From Cryptomeria japonica (lineage: Eukaryota; Streptophyta; Pinopsida; Cupressales; Cupressaceae), in NCBI RefSeq assembly GCF_030272615.1, contig NC_081415.1, forward strand, positions 193,798,695-193,858,694: 60,000 nt of DNA, written 5' to 3'. A program made the position numbers and the translations under genes. The stretch's first letter is position 1. Each line of letters starts with the position of its first letter. The notes under the pieces were generated by a model. That model searched no databases and was not told where the DNA came from. It was given only the letters and a program-made list of their open reading frames with translations. Of this stretch, positions 47,641-57,958 are shown one piece after another.

Positions 47641-48437
47641 TATGGAAGAAGAAATGAATTAGATTGAGAAAAATAATACATGGATTCGTGTTCCTAGACC
47701 TAAGGATAAAAATGTAGGTGGAACTAAATGGGCATTCCAGAATAAGTTGAATGAACAGGGTGAAGTTGTCTAAAATAAAGCTAGACTTATTTGCAAAGGT
47801 TATTCACAAATGGAAGGAAATTATTATGAGGAGAATTTTTCTCTGGTAGATAGAATTGAAGCTATTAGATTATTTCTTGCCTATGCTGCCCACAAAGATT
47901 TCAAGGTTTATCAAATGGCTTTTCTTAATGGTGAATTGGAAGAAGTTTACATTGAGCAACCAGATGGATTTCAACTGATAGATGAAAAGGACATGGTTTG
48001 CCGATTGAAGAAAGCATTGTATGGATTGAAGCAAGCTCCTAGAGCGTAGTATACCAGATTGGATATGTATTTGATGAAGCTTGGATTCAATAAAGGTACC
48101 GTTGATAGTAATTTTTATTTAAAGATTGATCAGAATAATATCTTGATTGTTGAAGTTTTTATTTGTGACATTATATTTGGAGGAAATGATTGCCTATGTA
48201 AGAATTTTGTTGAAGAGATGCAGAATGAATTTTAGATGTCTATGATTGGTAAAATGAAATTATTTCTAAGATTGCAAATTAATTAGTTGGATAAAGGTAT
48301 GTGAAGGAATTGTTGAAGAAATTTGGTCTTGAATATTCTAAACTTGTTGGTACACCTATGGTGGCCGAATGTAGGCTGACAAAAGATGATGACTCTTTGA
48401 AAGATAATCAGACTAGACATAAATCTATGATTGGTGG
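47641..48437 (+). pseudogene. copia-2 reverse transcriptase, interrupted
   Basis: [27 protein letters not shown] and [10 protein letters not shown] are clear. YQMAFLNG lacks the four residues that include the motif A Asp (present as [12 protein letters not shown] in copia-1). The catalytic F-x-D-D reads FICD, with Cys for the first Asp. Stops are mainly TAG (about 47660, 48047, 48234). The frame breaks at 48437, directly after KSMIG, where the Gag-protease element is inserted. Confidence 0.87.
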
Positions 48438-49635
48438 TGTAAAGCGGAAAATCGAACCCTAGGTGTTCCCCCCACTCCAAGGAGAGAGAAAGGAGGTCAC
48501 TAGGATTGACAGTTTTCACTTAGGAGAGACTTTACATTCAAAAGAGGGGTTGAAACTCACAAGATCCAATCCCACACAATGCAAGATTGAATTCTAAATG
48601 AGCTTCAAGGGTTGAGACAGCAAGGCTACCCTCTTTTGTAAAGAATGTAGATAGAAGGATTGAACTAGGAGTGTATGTAAAAGTAGGAAAGATTTGCTTG
48701 TAGATGGAGATAGAGACACAGGATGAAGCTGCGGACCTGGAATTAGTAGTAAAATGTTGAGACGATGCTATCCTGCAAGTTTGAGCAAAAGTTGTCGGGA
48801 CAATGGCGCCCGGAGTGCACATGGTCCTCCGAAAAATCCGCGAAACGAAGGGGGATCTGTTCATCTCTGCACAAGGGTTCCAGATCTTCAATTACAGCCG
48901 CGTACCTGCAACCTACATAGAGAAAAGAGAGGACGATTGGGGGGTTAAGGATTAGGGGTTTTCCTTTAGGTCAAACCCCAGTTTTGGAATTAACCAAGAA
49001 ATGAGAATGCTGTAAATGTAAATGTTTGTAATGTAATCAAGTACTGATACCTTGTTGTAAGAATGTTTGTATTCTTACATGCGAAGGTGTAATGATGTTG
49101 TATGTTGTATGTTGTAGGTGATCTCCTCTTCAATGGTTGAATCCTTGTCTTGAATGCAACACTTAGCCTTGAATGGAGACTTAGAATGCTCAATTGCTTG
49201 AAGGAATGCTTGAATGCTTGAATGCTTGAATGTTTGAATATCGCTTCCGCTACATATGTTTTTTTCCTTTTTCCATCCCTACCCTTTCTGAGAGGGGAAA
49301 TGTAGTTTATATACTTGTCAATTAGGGTTAGAAGACTGATTTTTTCAACCTTAGGCTGACCTAGGAACATTATTTATCAAATTGAAAACTTGAAGACCCG
49401 ATGCCCAACAAGAGACCGGGCCCAAAATAGGGCCAGGGACTAGGGCGCTGGGCGCCATGGTCCCACCTCCTGGGACAGCAGGGTGCAAGGAAGGATCAGG
49501 CCAAGGTGCAAAAATATGCAGTTTTTGATGTCGCAAATAGGTTTCAAGGTCTCCATTTAGGTTCAATGTTGCGTCGCCATCGTGAAGACCCAAATGCAGT
49601 TGAAATTGCAAGTGTCGCAATTTTAGGACACTACA
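48438..49635 (-). repeat. 3' LTR of the Gag-protease element
   Basis: 1198 bp with + strand ends TGTAAAGCGG and GGACACTACA. It is about 95% identical by eye to 55045-56223, nearly all differences being transitions. It carries two extra copies of a GAATGCTT word near 49205-49225. TATATAAA on the - strand (49306-49313) is a likely promoter. Confidence 0.92.
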
Positions 49636-50421
49636 TTTAGCCCCCACTTTAGCGGGAGTATAAGCGTATGCCCATACTTCCGGTAAAGTACAAGGAAACA
49701 ACATTGAAAGACTTTCACCACGTCAAGGAGGCAAGATACACCAAGCCCCCAGTGGACTAAGGATATTATGACTTCGATTGACAAAGTAAAAGGGAAGATC
49801 ATGAGGGAGAACCATGACTGTCAGTAGTAAGGTTCCCTCACTATGAGTCACGCAAGAAAAATACCAAAAATTTTCAAGGCAAAGCTAAGTTCATCAAGAA
49901 ATTTTCAAGTATCCTGAAGAGATATGGACAGAGTGTATGCCCCCTACGTTAAAGCGATTGCACACACCTCATCAGGGGTGATTGCTTTAAGGTAGTGATA
50001 CACATAAGAAATGAGAAGGGAAAGGAGCATGTTATTACAAATATTTAGCCCGCAAGTGTGAGATAAACCCAAGGATAATAGACACAAAACACAAAGAACA
50101 AGGTGACTTCACTTTCCTTGGGGTCAGTATGTTGTATGATAATTCATGTATATCATATGTATGTATGCATAATTGTTCTTCATTCCCCAATCAAGGAAGG
50201 TCACCTAGAAGAAGGGAACACATGTGTCTTTTGAGTCAACATGAGAGAGACCAAAAGAGATCTCAATGCTTTGCATCATCCTCAAGTAGACAACACTAAG
50301 GACAACAAATAGAAGAATGAGAATAACACATAGAAGAAGTAACAAAAGATATCAAGAGAGGAGGAGAGAGTCTGCTGTGCTAATGAAACTAGTCTAGTAC
50401 GTCATCCACCCCCCGATCTTG
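49636..50421 (-). other. 3' noncoding region and polypurine tract of the Gag-protease element
   Basis: The - strand run AAAGTGGGGGCTAAA (49636-49650) directly precedes the 3' LTR. The rest up to the last stop codon holds no readable domain; this is where pol would lie in a complete Tat element. Confidence 0.8.
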
Positions 50422-51825
50422 CTAATCAATATTTCGAGAAGGTAGGAAACACACTAGAGGAGGAACATCCAACACAGCAGATGGAGCTATCACAAGATCC
50501 AAACAAGGGCTATGTTCATGTTCCAAGCCAGGTTGTTCTTGTCTAGGAGCTAGGATAAGTGCTTTAGAAAATTTGTTAGATAAATGGTTATCAACATCAA
50601 CATATTCATATTCACTATCAGAAGCAAGAGAAGTAACATTTTCATCATGAATAACATTTTCATCTATATCATCATCAAGATTTATAAAAATAGCATCTTT
50701 AACTCGCACAGGATCAAAACCATCATGCATCTTATGCTTAGGAGATTTTGGCTCAATTTTCGGTTGAGGAGAAAATGGAATAATACTAGCTGAAGGTGTT
50801 TTTGGGGATTGTAAAGTTTGAGAAACAGCTGTACGAGCTCTAAGATGACTCTTTTGTCGGCGTTCACGTGCAGAATGATTTTGTCTAGTCTTAGTAGGAA
50901 GTTGAGAAGATTGAGGAGGAGGAATGTTCTCATCCTTATCACTTGGGTGTTTAGATTGTGGTTTCTTAGGTTGGATAATAGAAGAAGAGGAAGGTCTCTT
51001 CTCTCTATAAAAGGAAGGAGGAGGAACTACTCCATATAAAGGAGGAATATTTGGTTTAGGAAGGAGACCAAGTCCATCATGACGAGGAGGTATAGGTCTA
51101 CTTTTAGAAATTTTATTAGACATAGACATAGTCACATCCATAGGAATGGGTTGGGAATCTTCTTGAGGAAAGACATTAGTTTTATCTTTCAAAGGAAGAA
51201 CTTCCTTCTCAAGAATGATAGGAATATCAAGTTTGGGTGTTCAAGGTTCACTTAGAGATAAGATCATATCTTTTTTCCACTTTTGATAAGATTTGAAAAG
51301 ATGATCACTTCGCGGTGGAAGAGATTGGAATTGTTTAGGCCAAAAATAATCAATAGGAACGCTAGAAGTTCTTTCAACTGGTTTAAAGAGACTATGATTG
51401 ACAGTAACAACTTCACCATTATAGGGAAATTTCAAACACTTATGAATAGGAGAAGCAATAGCTTTCATGGAAGATAGCCAAGGATAGCCTAGCTTCACAT
51501 GAAATTGTTCAGATGATGGAATAATAGCAAAGCTCACATCAAGGGATTTGTTATGGACCTCAATAGGTAATGTAATAGAACCAATTGTAGGAGAAGAAAA
51601 TGCATCAAATAATTTCACAACCACATTTGTTTTGTCATAGATCACTTGATTCAATTGCAAAGTAAAAAGAAATTCTTCAGTAATAACATTAACCATGCAA
51701 GAAGGATCAATAAGCACTCCACAACAAGGTGTATTCTTGACTTTTGCAACTATATATAAAGGACCATCAGGTGCCCTGATAGTTTCACTGGAATCAAATG
51801 TGATGGAAGGTTCTTTAGGGATTTT
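50422..51825 (-). pseudogene. Protease-like domain and proline-rich tail of the Gag-protease element
   Basis: After a TAG at about 51826 the frame continues KIPKEPS, then LIDPSCMVNVITEEF and LGYPWLSSM, the retropepsin-like fold seen as LIDNGAG and LLGRPW in Tat1. The D-T/S-G triad reads D-P-S, so activity is doubtful. A TGA at 51241 separates this from a 256-residue tail (51192-50422) rich in Pro, Ser and Lys with an acidic patch (INLDDDIDENVIHDEN). The tail has no G-patch and ends at SRNID without entering RT. Confidence 0.78.
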
Positions 51826-53747
51826 CTACTGCTCTACAAAGTTAATCACATTCAGAGTCATAGACACAAGACCATCAGGTGAGAAAGAGGAATCATTAGT
51901 CTCAATCACATTAGAGGTATGAGAAGGTAATGGATCAGTAAAAATCTTAAGATTTTGGTTAGGAAGAGCTACAGATTTGTTGCCTTTATCATTCACACCT
52001 GAAAGAGAGATAGTATTATTATCAATCAAATCTTGAATTTTACCCTTTAAAGCAAAACATTTTTTAGTATCATGCCCAGGTTGACGATGAAATTGACAAA
52101 AAGATTTGTTATCAAAATAGGGTGAATTAATCTTTGCAGGATCTATTTGCTTTATAGGAGGGAGAGTAAGCACATTTTGTTCCAATAACTTATTCATAAT
52201 ACTATGTAATGATTCATTCAAAGGAGTAAACTTTCTTTCTTTCTTGAAAAACTTAGAAATAGGAGGCACACCTGATGCTGCATTCACATTGTTGTTGATG
52301 ATGTTTTCATTGAACTTAACGAACTCTCTATTTGGTTTAAACTTCCCAAATGGTTGTTGACTACTATCACCCTTATCACTCGAAGCCATAGGATTTGCTT
52401 GTTCCATTTGACTCACAGTCAGTTGATAATTGTGAAGAGTTGCACACAACTATTGGAAAGAAGTAAACTCAAAAAATAGGAGTTTTTCTCTAATATCTTT
52501 TTGTAAATTAGAAATAAAGATTCTTTGAATATCATTGTCAGGTACTGGAAAAGAAATTTGAGCACAAAAATGCTTATATCTACCAATGAAATCAGTCACT
52601 TTTTCTTTAACACCTTGTTTACAATGCATTAATCAATCAAAGTAACTTTAGGACCTATATTGTTTTGAAATTGTTGAATAAAAGCATTTGCAAGTTGTTG
52701 GGAAGAAGTAATAGAATAGGAAGGCAACGAGCAATACCATTGTAGAGCCTTATCTCTTAATGTTCTAGTAAACAGTTTTGCAAGCAACCTTTGGTCATGA
52801 GCAAAATCGGTACATATTGTTTGAAAGGTCTTAACATGTGCTAGAGGATCACCTTTACCATTATAAAGCTCCAACTGCGGGATTTCAACATGCTTAGGGG
52901 GGACAACTCGAACAATGTCAAGAGAAAGTGGGCTCACAACATCAAATGTGGGCACACTAAACTTAGATTGATTCATAGAGGCAATTTGTTGCTGTAAAGA
53001 AGAGACAGTTTGTGCAAGATTGTTAATGGTCACTTCAGTCGAAGAGTTCATATTAGAAATGTTAGATTGTGATGGAGGTATTATGTTATTGAAAGAAGGT
53101 ATTGATTGAGAGTAAGGTGGTGGGACACTATGATGGTTAGTCATAGGAGATGATTGGAAAGAAGGAGCACTACAAGGAGGAATGGAATGGTTGAATGAAT
53201 TGCCCCATTGCGTCATGTTCATTTGTGGAGATGTAATAGGGACACTCATTGAAGGAATGAATGAAGAAGTCGGATTGAATGAAGGAAGAGGGTTGATTGA
53301 AGAGGAAGGATTGCCCCCATGACTGGTGATCATAGGTGGAATGTTTTGTATTGAAGTAGTCATTAGGTTTGATGTAAAAGTAGGTATACTAGCAATAGAA
53401 GTTGTCAAAGGGATAGAATGATTGACTTGAGTAGGAGGTTGTGTATAACCTAAAGTTTCGGCACAACTCTTCATAGGCATCACATTCGAATCCACAATGT
53501 GTGCAATACTATGTGAAATATCAATTCCATTCTTATCACTTTGAACCATACATTTTAGACCCTCAATTAATGAAAGAGCTTGACTATCGGGGTATTCTTG
53601 AGACATCCATTGCTGAAAATCATCAAATTGGTTATCCAATTTTGAAAGTTGTTCTACAGAAACCTCATGGAGAGCTTCTTCATCATTAAGAGGATTAGAG
53701 GAATTACCCATGTCCTTGTTAAAAAGGCCATTCAAATTAGGTTCCAT
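51826..53747 (-). pseudogene. Gag of the Gag-protease element
   Basis: The frame starts MEPNLNGLFNKDMGNSS at 53747, passes a Pro/Ser/Asn-rich region of about 200 residues, and reaches LYNGKGDPLAHVKTF and ALQWYCSLPSYSI, the retrotransposon Gag core (to 52629). A frameshift there leads to VKEKVTDFIGRYKHFCAQ (52628-52450), a TAG follows, and the last part (52449-51826) has FCQFHRQPGHDTKKC, a C-X2-H-X4-H-X4-C knuckle like that of Tat1. One frameshift and two TAG codons are the only breaks. Confidence 0.85.
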
Positions 53748-55028
53748 CTCTTCGGTAATTAAACCTTGGAAAGACTTAATTCTAAGGCTTCATCTAACAT
53801 GAATAGTGTAAGTAGGGCTTATTGTTGTAAAACTCATGCACTAGAGAGAGAGAAGATTTTGAGTTTTGAAAATATTTTTAAATTTAGAGGTAGCAAATTT
53901 CAATAAAATCAGCCAATCTCCTAGATTTAAGCTGTTAAATGCAATCACGACAATCTCCCAAAATTTCAGAAAAAATGTCAGGGACCGTGGCGAACGGAGT
54001 GCATACGGTCCTCGCAACTTTTTTCTAAATTTTCAGGGATGAAAGTTATGATGATTTTAAAGCTAATTTGAAAAAATTGAGTGATTTTACGATCTGTAGA
54101 TAGGCCAAATTAAAGTTGCAATCTCAAAATTGAACCCTACCAAGATTGTTGAAAAATGCAAAATTTGAATTTTGAAAAAGAGAGGGAAACTGAAATTTTG
54201 AATTTTATGATTTTAGAGGGAATATTGAAAGCAATGCAAGCTTTGAAATTTAAAAGTTGACTCAATTTCACGCAAAATTCAATTTTGAAAGCGGAAATCA
54301 AAGTTGTTGCAATTAAACACTTAATTTCAAAAGTCACAATTTACAAAAAATTTGAATAAAGCACTGAAACTTTGAATGAATGCCAACACACTTTTCAGAT
54401 TTAGGACAGTAAGAAACACAATTTTAATGCAAAATTTCAATTTCAACAAATTTTGAATGATTAGAAGCCTTAATCCAAGCAATCACTAGACCAACTTTGA
54501 CTTTAATTTTGAAAGTGTTAGAATTGATTAAATCAGCGAAAGATTCCGGATTCTAGTAGAAAAATACAGTAAGATCTAGCTCTCAAAATTTCGGAAAAAA
54601 TGTCGGGGACAGTGGCGCCCGGGGTGCACACGATCCTCGCAACTTTTTTCAAAATTTTCACGGATGAGAGATATTATGATTTTGTTGCGGAATCCAAAGT
54701 TACAACCGATTTGGAGATGTTTTGATCAGTGAAATTATCGGTCAAAGGTTGAATCAAGGGGGGGGGTTTTAAAAATTAGGGTTTTGACACTTAACCACTT
54801 AATTTTCAGAATTAAAGCACAAATATGAATTGACAATTTGCAATAGAAGGGTAGATCTTAAACAAGCATTAACAATTAAACATTTCACAAGCTCAATTAC
54901 TACAAAAGAAAATTTAGGGTTTTTATGTAATTAACCTCTAAAATTTGCAAAAGATCAAACATGGAAACGTAATTAAGGAAGCAAAATTTTGAGATCTAAC
55001 AATGAATAATCAGAATTAGGGTGTTCAT
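53748..55028 (-). other. Leader of the Gag-protease element with a 105-bp repeat
   Basis: Noncoding, A-rich. Bases 53955-54059 and 54580-54683 are about 80% alike and share GTCGGGGAC, GTGGCG, GTGCA and GGTCCTCGCAACTTTTTTC words. The same GC-rich core also occurs in both LTRs (48793-48831, 55400-55438). Confidence 0.8.
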
Positions 55029-55042
55029 GTCGGGTTCACCAA
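55029..55042 (-). promoter_or_regulatory. Primer binding site of the Gag-protease element
   Basis: The - strand reads TGGTGAACCCGACA, two bases inside the 5' LTR. The TGG start fits the CCA end of a tRNA; which tRNA is used was not determined. It differs from the initiator-Met type of the copia elements. Confidence 0.6.
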
Positions 55043-55044
55043 AA

Positions 55045-56223
55045 TGTAAATCAGAAAATCGAACCCTAGGTGTTCCCCCCACTCCAAGGAGAGAGAAAGG
55101 AGGTCACTAGGATTGACGGTTTTCACTTAGGAGAGACTTTACATTCAAAAGAGGGGTTGAAACTCACAAGATCCAATCCCACACAATGCAAGATTGAATT
55201 CTAAATGAGCTTCAAGGGTTGAGACAGCAAGGCTACCCTCTTTTGTAAAGAATGTAGATAGAAGGATTGAACTAGGAGTGTATGTAAAAGTAGGAAAGAT
55301 TCACTTGTAGACGGAGATAGAGACATGGGATGAAGCTGCGGACCTGGAATTAGTAGTAAAATGTCGAGACGATGTTGTCCTGCAAGTTTGAGCAAAATTT
55401 GTTGGGACGATGGCACCTGAAGTGCACACGGTCCTTCAAAAAATCTGCGAAACGAAGGGAGATCTGTTCGTCTCTGCACAAGGGTTCCAGATCTTCAATT
55501 ATAGCCGTGTGCCTACAACCTACACACAGAAAAGAGAGGATGATTGGGGGGTTAAGGATTAGGGGTTTGCCTTTAGGTCAAACCCTAGTTTTGGAATTAA
55601 CCAAGAAATGAGAATGCTGTAAATGTAAATGTTTGTAATGTAATCAAGTACTGATACCTTGTTGTAAGAATGTTTGTATTCTTCCATGCAAAGGTGTAAT
55701 GATGTTGTATGTTGTATATTGTAGGTGATCTCCTCTTCAATGGTTGAATCCTTGTCTTGAATGCAACACTTAGCCTTGAATGGAGACTTAGAATGCTCAA
55801 TTGCTTGAAGGAATGCTTGAATGTTTGAATATCGCTTCCGCTACGGATGTTTTTTTCCTTTTTCCATCCCTACGCTTTCTGAGAGGGGAAATGTTTATAT
55901 ACTTGTCAATTAGGGTTAGAAGACTGATTTTTCCGACCTTAGGCCGACCTAGGAACATTATTTATCAAATTGCAAACTTGAAGACCTGATGCCCAACAAG
56001 AGACCGGGCCCAAAATAGGGCCAGGGACCAGGGCGTTGGGCGCCATGGTCCCACCTCCCAAGATAGCAGGGTGCAAGGAAGGATCAGGCCAAGGTGCAAA
56101 AATATGCAGTTTTTGATGTCGCAAATAGGTTTCAAGGTCTCCATTCAGGTTCAATGTTGCATCGCCATCGTGAAGACCCAAATGCAGTTGAAATTGCAAG
56201 TGTCACAATTTTAGGACTCTACA
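55045..56223 (-). repeat. 5' LTR of the Gag-protease element
   Basis: 1179 bp, + strand ends TGTAAATCAG and GGACTCTACA. Boundaries are fixed by the target duplication on the right and the PBS on the left. Confidence 0.92.
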
Positions 56224-56757
56224 GGTGGTTTGTTATATTTGACTTAGACTAGACCAAATATAATGAATTTTGTGTGTCATGTTGCTAGATTTCAAGCCGA
56301 TCCTAAGGAATGTCATGTTATTTCTATAAAAAGGATATTCAAATATTTGAAAGAGACAATTGATTTTGGTTTGTGGTATTATAAGAATGATGGCTTTAAT
56401 TTGAGTGCTTTCACAGATGCTGATTGGGCAGGTGATGTTGATGACCGGAAGAGTACTACTAGTGGTGCATTTTTTTTGGGAAATAAGTTGATCTCTTGGG
56501 CAAGTAAGAAGAAGAATGCTATTTCCTTGTCTACTGCAAAAGATGAATACATAACTGCTTCTAGCAATTGTACTCAAGTAATTTGGATGAAGAAGATGTT
56601 GAAGGACATAGGAGTTATTTATGATGAGGCTACTGCTATATAATGTGACAATTCAAGGGCTATCAATATCTCAAAGAATCTGGTGTTCCATTCCAAAACA
56701 AAGCATATATCAATCAAGTTTCATTTCTTGAGATAGAAGGTGAATGACAAAGAAGTC
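56224..56757 (+). pseudogene. copia-2 RNase H, after the insertion
   Basis: Bases 56224-56228 repeat the GGTGG at 48433. The frame reads GLLYLT-TRPNIMNFVCHVAR, AFTDADWAGDVDDRKSTTSG, SLSTAKDEYITASSNCTQ and CDNSRAINISKNLVF, giving the three acidic positions of copia RNase H. Stops are TAG and TAA. Similarity fades after SIKFHFLR-KVNDKEV, before the usual end of the domain, so the last part is lost or changed. Confidence 0.87.
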
Positions 56758-56928
56758 TGTTGTCCTTGATTTCAGTGCAACCAAAATCATGAGGCAACCC
56801 TACGAAACTAGTCTATTCCATACCTTATGACCTTCAGGAGAGCTTGATCGACTCCATCGGTTAGCTCATTTAGCTTTTTTCTTTTCATTTTTATTGTTTT
56901 CTAAGTTCTTTAGATTTGCAGTTTTCCT

Positions 56929-57106
56929 TGCATGTCAGACTTTAAAGTCCGACATGCAGGGTTCCTTCTTCTTAAAGGTAATTGCACATCAGAATTTAAA
57001 GTCCGATGTGCAAAGTTTTAGTTTTATACTTGCAGATTGGACTTTAAAGTCTAACCTATAGGTAATCCTTTCCCTGCAGTTCGGACTTTAAAGTCTGATC
57101 TGCAGG
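56929..57106. repeat. Series of four palindromes with a common GACTTTAAAGTC core
   Basis: Palindromes are at 56929-56958, 56982-57013, about 57031-57060 and 57073-57106, centred 54, 48 and 44 bases apart. Each has TTTAAA at the centre. Outer arms differ but still pair: GCATGTC/GACATGC, GCACATC/GATGTGC, a decayed GCAGATT/AACCTAT, and CCTGCAG/CTGCAGG. Paired positions are 14 of 15, 14 of 16, about 11 of 15 and 15 of 17. The series lies after copia-2 RNase H and before the copia-7 LTR, probably in the copia-2 3' untranslated part. Confidence 0.88.
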
Positions 57107-57132
57107 TCGTTCGGTCAAAAGTTGCATGTCGA

Positions 57133-57887
57133 TGTTGGCATTCTACACTCTAGTGAGAAATTATAGTGTTGTCATTGATGGAAACCTATAGGCAGCGACC
57201 TAGCATTCATCTAGTAAATCACTGATAGACACTTCACCAACATCAGCAAGAATGTATACCAACACCCTAGCCGATAGGAACAACTTTTGTTTATTGTATT
57301 TAATTGTAAATATATTTTGTAAAGCCGACATGGCATATTGTAATAAACTCATATGTGTATAAGATCTTGTAAATCATTTTGAGAGGAAATATTAATGATG
57401 TATGTAGAGAAGTGAGGAGCGAATATTAAGGCAGATTTTGTATAAGGTTTATGGTTATAGTATGAGCTTAAACCGGTACTGAACTTGGCATAATAGATGC
57501 TGAATTGTAGCAATACATTATATTGGATTTTCATAATCCATTTTTGTAAGTCAGTGAAACTTCCATTTGTAATTGAGCAGTGAGCCTTTCTACATGTATA
57601 GGCCCCTCTTGTAAGTAATATTTATTCATTGGCTAGTGAGTGAATATTGTGGGTCACAAATCCCACTGAAGTTTTTCCCACACCGGGTTTCCTCGTTAAA
57701 CATATTGTGTTATGGTGTGTTTTCTATATTGTCTTTACTGTTCCTATTTACTACATTAATTCTTGTTTATCGATACACTATTTTGGAATGCAAAATACTT
57801 AATAAAGTTAAAGATTTTGTTCACTGGTTAGATACTAATTCACCCCCCCCCCTCTCAATATCTTTGGGACTATCATTAATCCTAACA
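57133..57887 (+). mobile_element. copia-7 5' LTR
   Basis: 755 bp, starting TGTTGGCATTCTACAC and ending TAATCCTAACA, followed by a perfect PBS. The U5 words are near 57669 and 57832 (CTAATTCACCCCCCCCCC). No 3' partner lies in the window. It seems to have landed in the 3' part of copia-2. Confidence 0.87.
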
Positions 57888-57889
57888 AT

Positions 57890-57901
57890 TGGTATCAGAG
57901 C
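57890..57901 (+). promoter_or_regulatory. copia-7 primer binding site
   Basis: TGGTATCAGAGC, perfect complement of the initiator-Met tRNA 3' end, two bases after the LTR. Confidence 0.95.
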
Positions 57902-57958
57902 CTGGTCCTCTCTTTTCAAAAGCCTAACAACTTGAGGAAGATTTTGACACCGATACAG

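Larger units (their letters stand above)
48438..56223 (-). mobile_element. Complete LTR element encoding only Gag and a protease-like domain, TSD GGTGG
   Basis: Target duplication GGTGG flanks it at 48433-48437 and 56224-56228. LTRs are 48438-49635 and 55045-56223. On the - strand the order is 5' LTR, PBS-like TGGTGAACCCGAC, 1.3-kb leader, gag, protease-like domain, a proline-rich tail, 0.8 kb of noncoding sequence, purine tract, 3' LTR. I find no RT, RNase H or integrase in the 5.4-kb interior. Knuckle type and LTR end resemble the Tat elements nearby, so it is probably a non-autonomous relative mobilised by Tat proteins (inference). Removing it restores copia-2 as MIGGLLYLT. Confidence 0.92.

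Noticed and set aside
48754-48948. Small + strand frame in the LTR at 48438
   Set aside because: It lies in LTR sequence, is not open in the partner LTR at the same place, and has no similarity I recognise.
50584-51039. + strand frames rich in Ile, Asn and Arg opposite the Gag-protease tail
   Set aside because: They are shadows of the Pro/Ser/Asp-rich - strand coding sequence.
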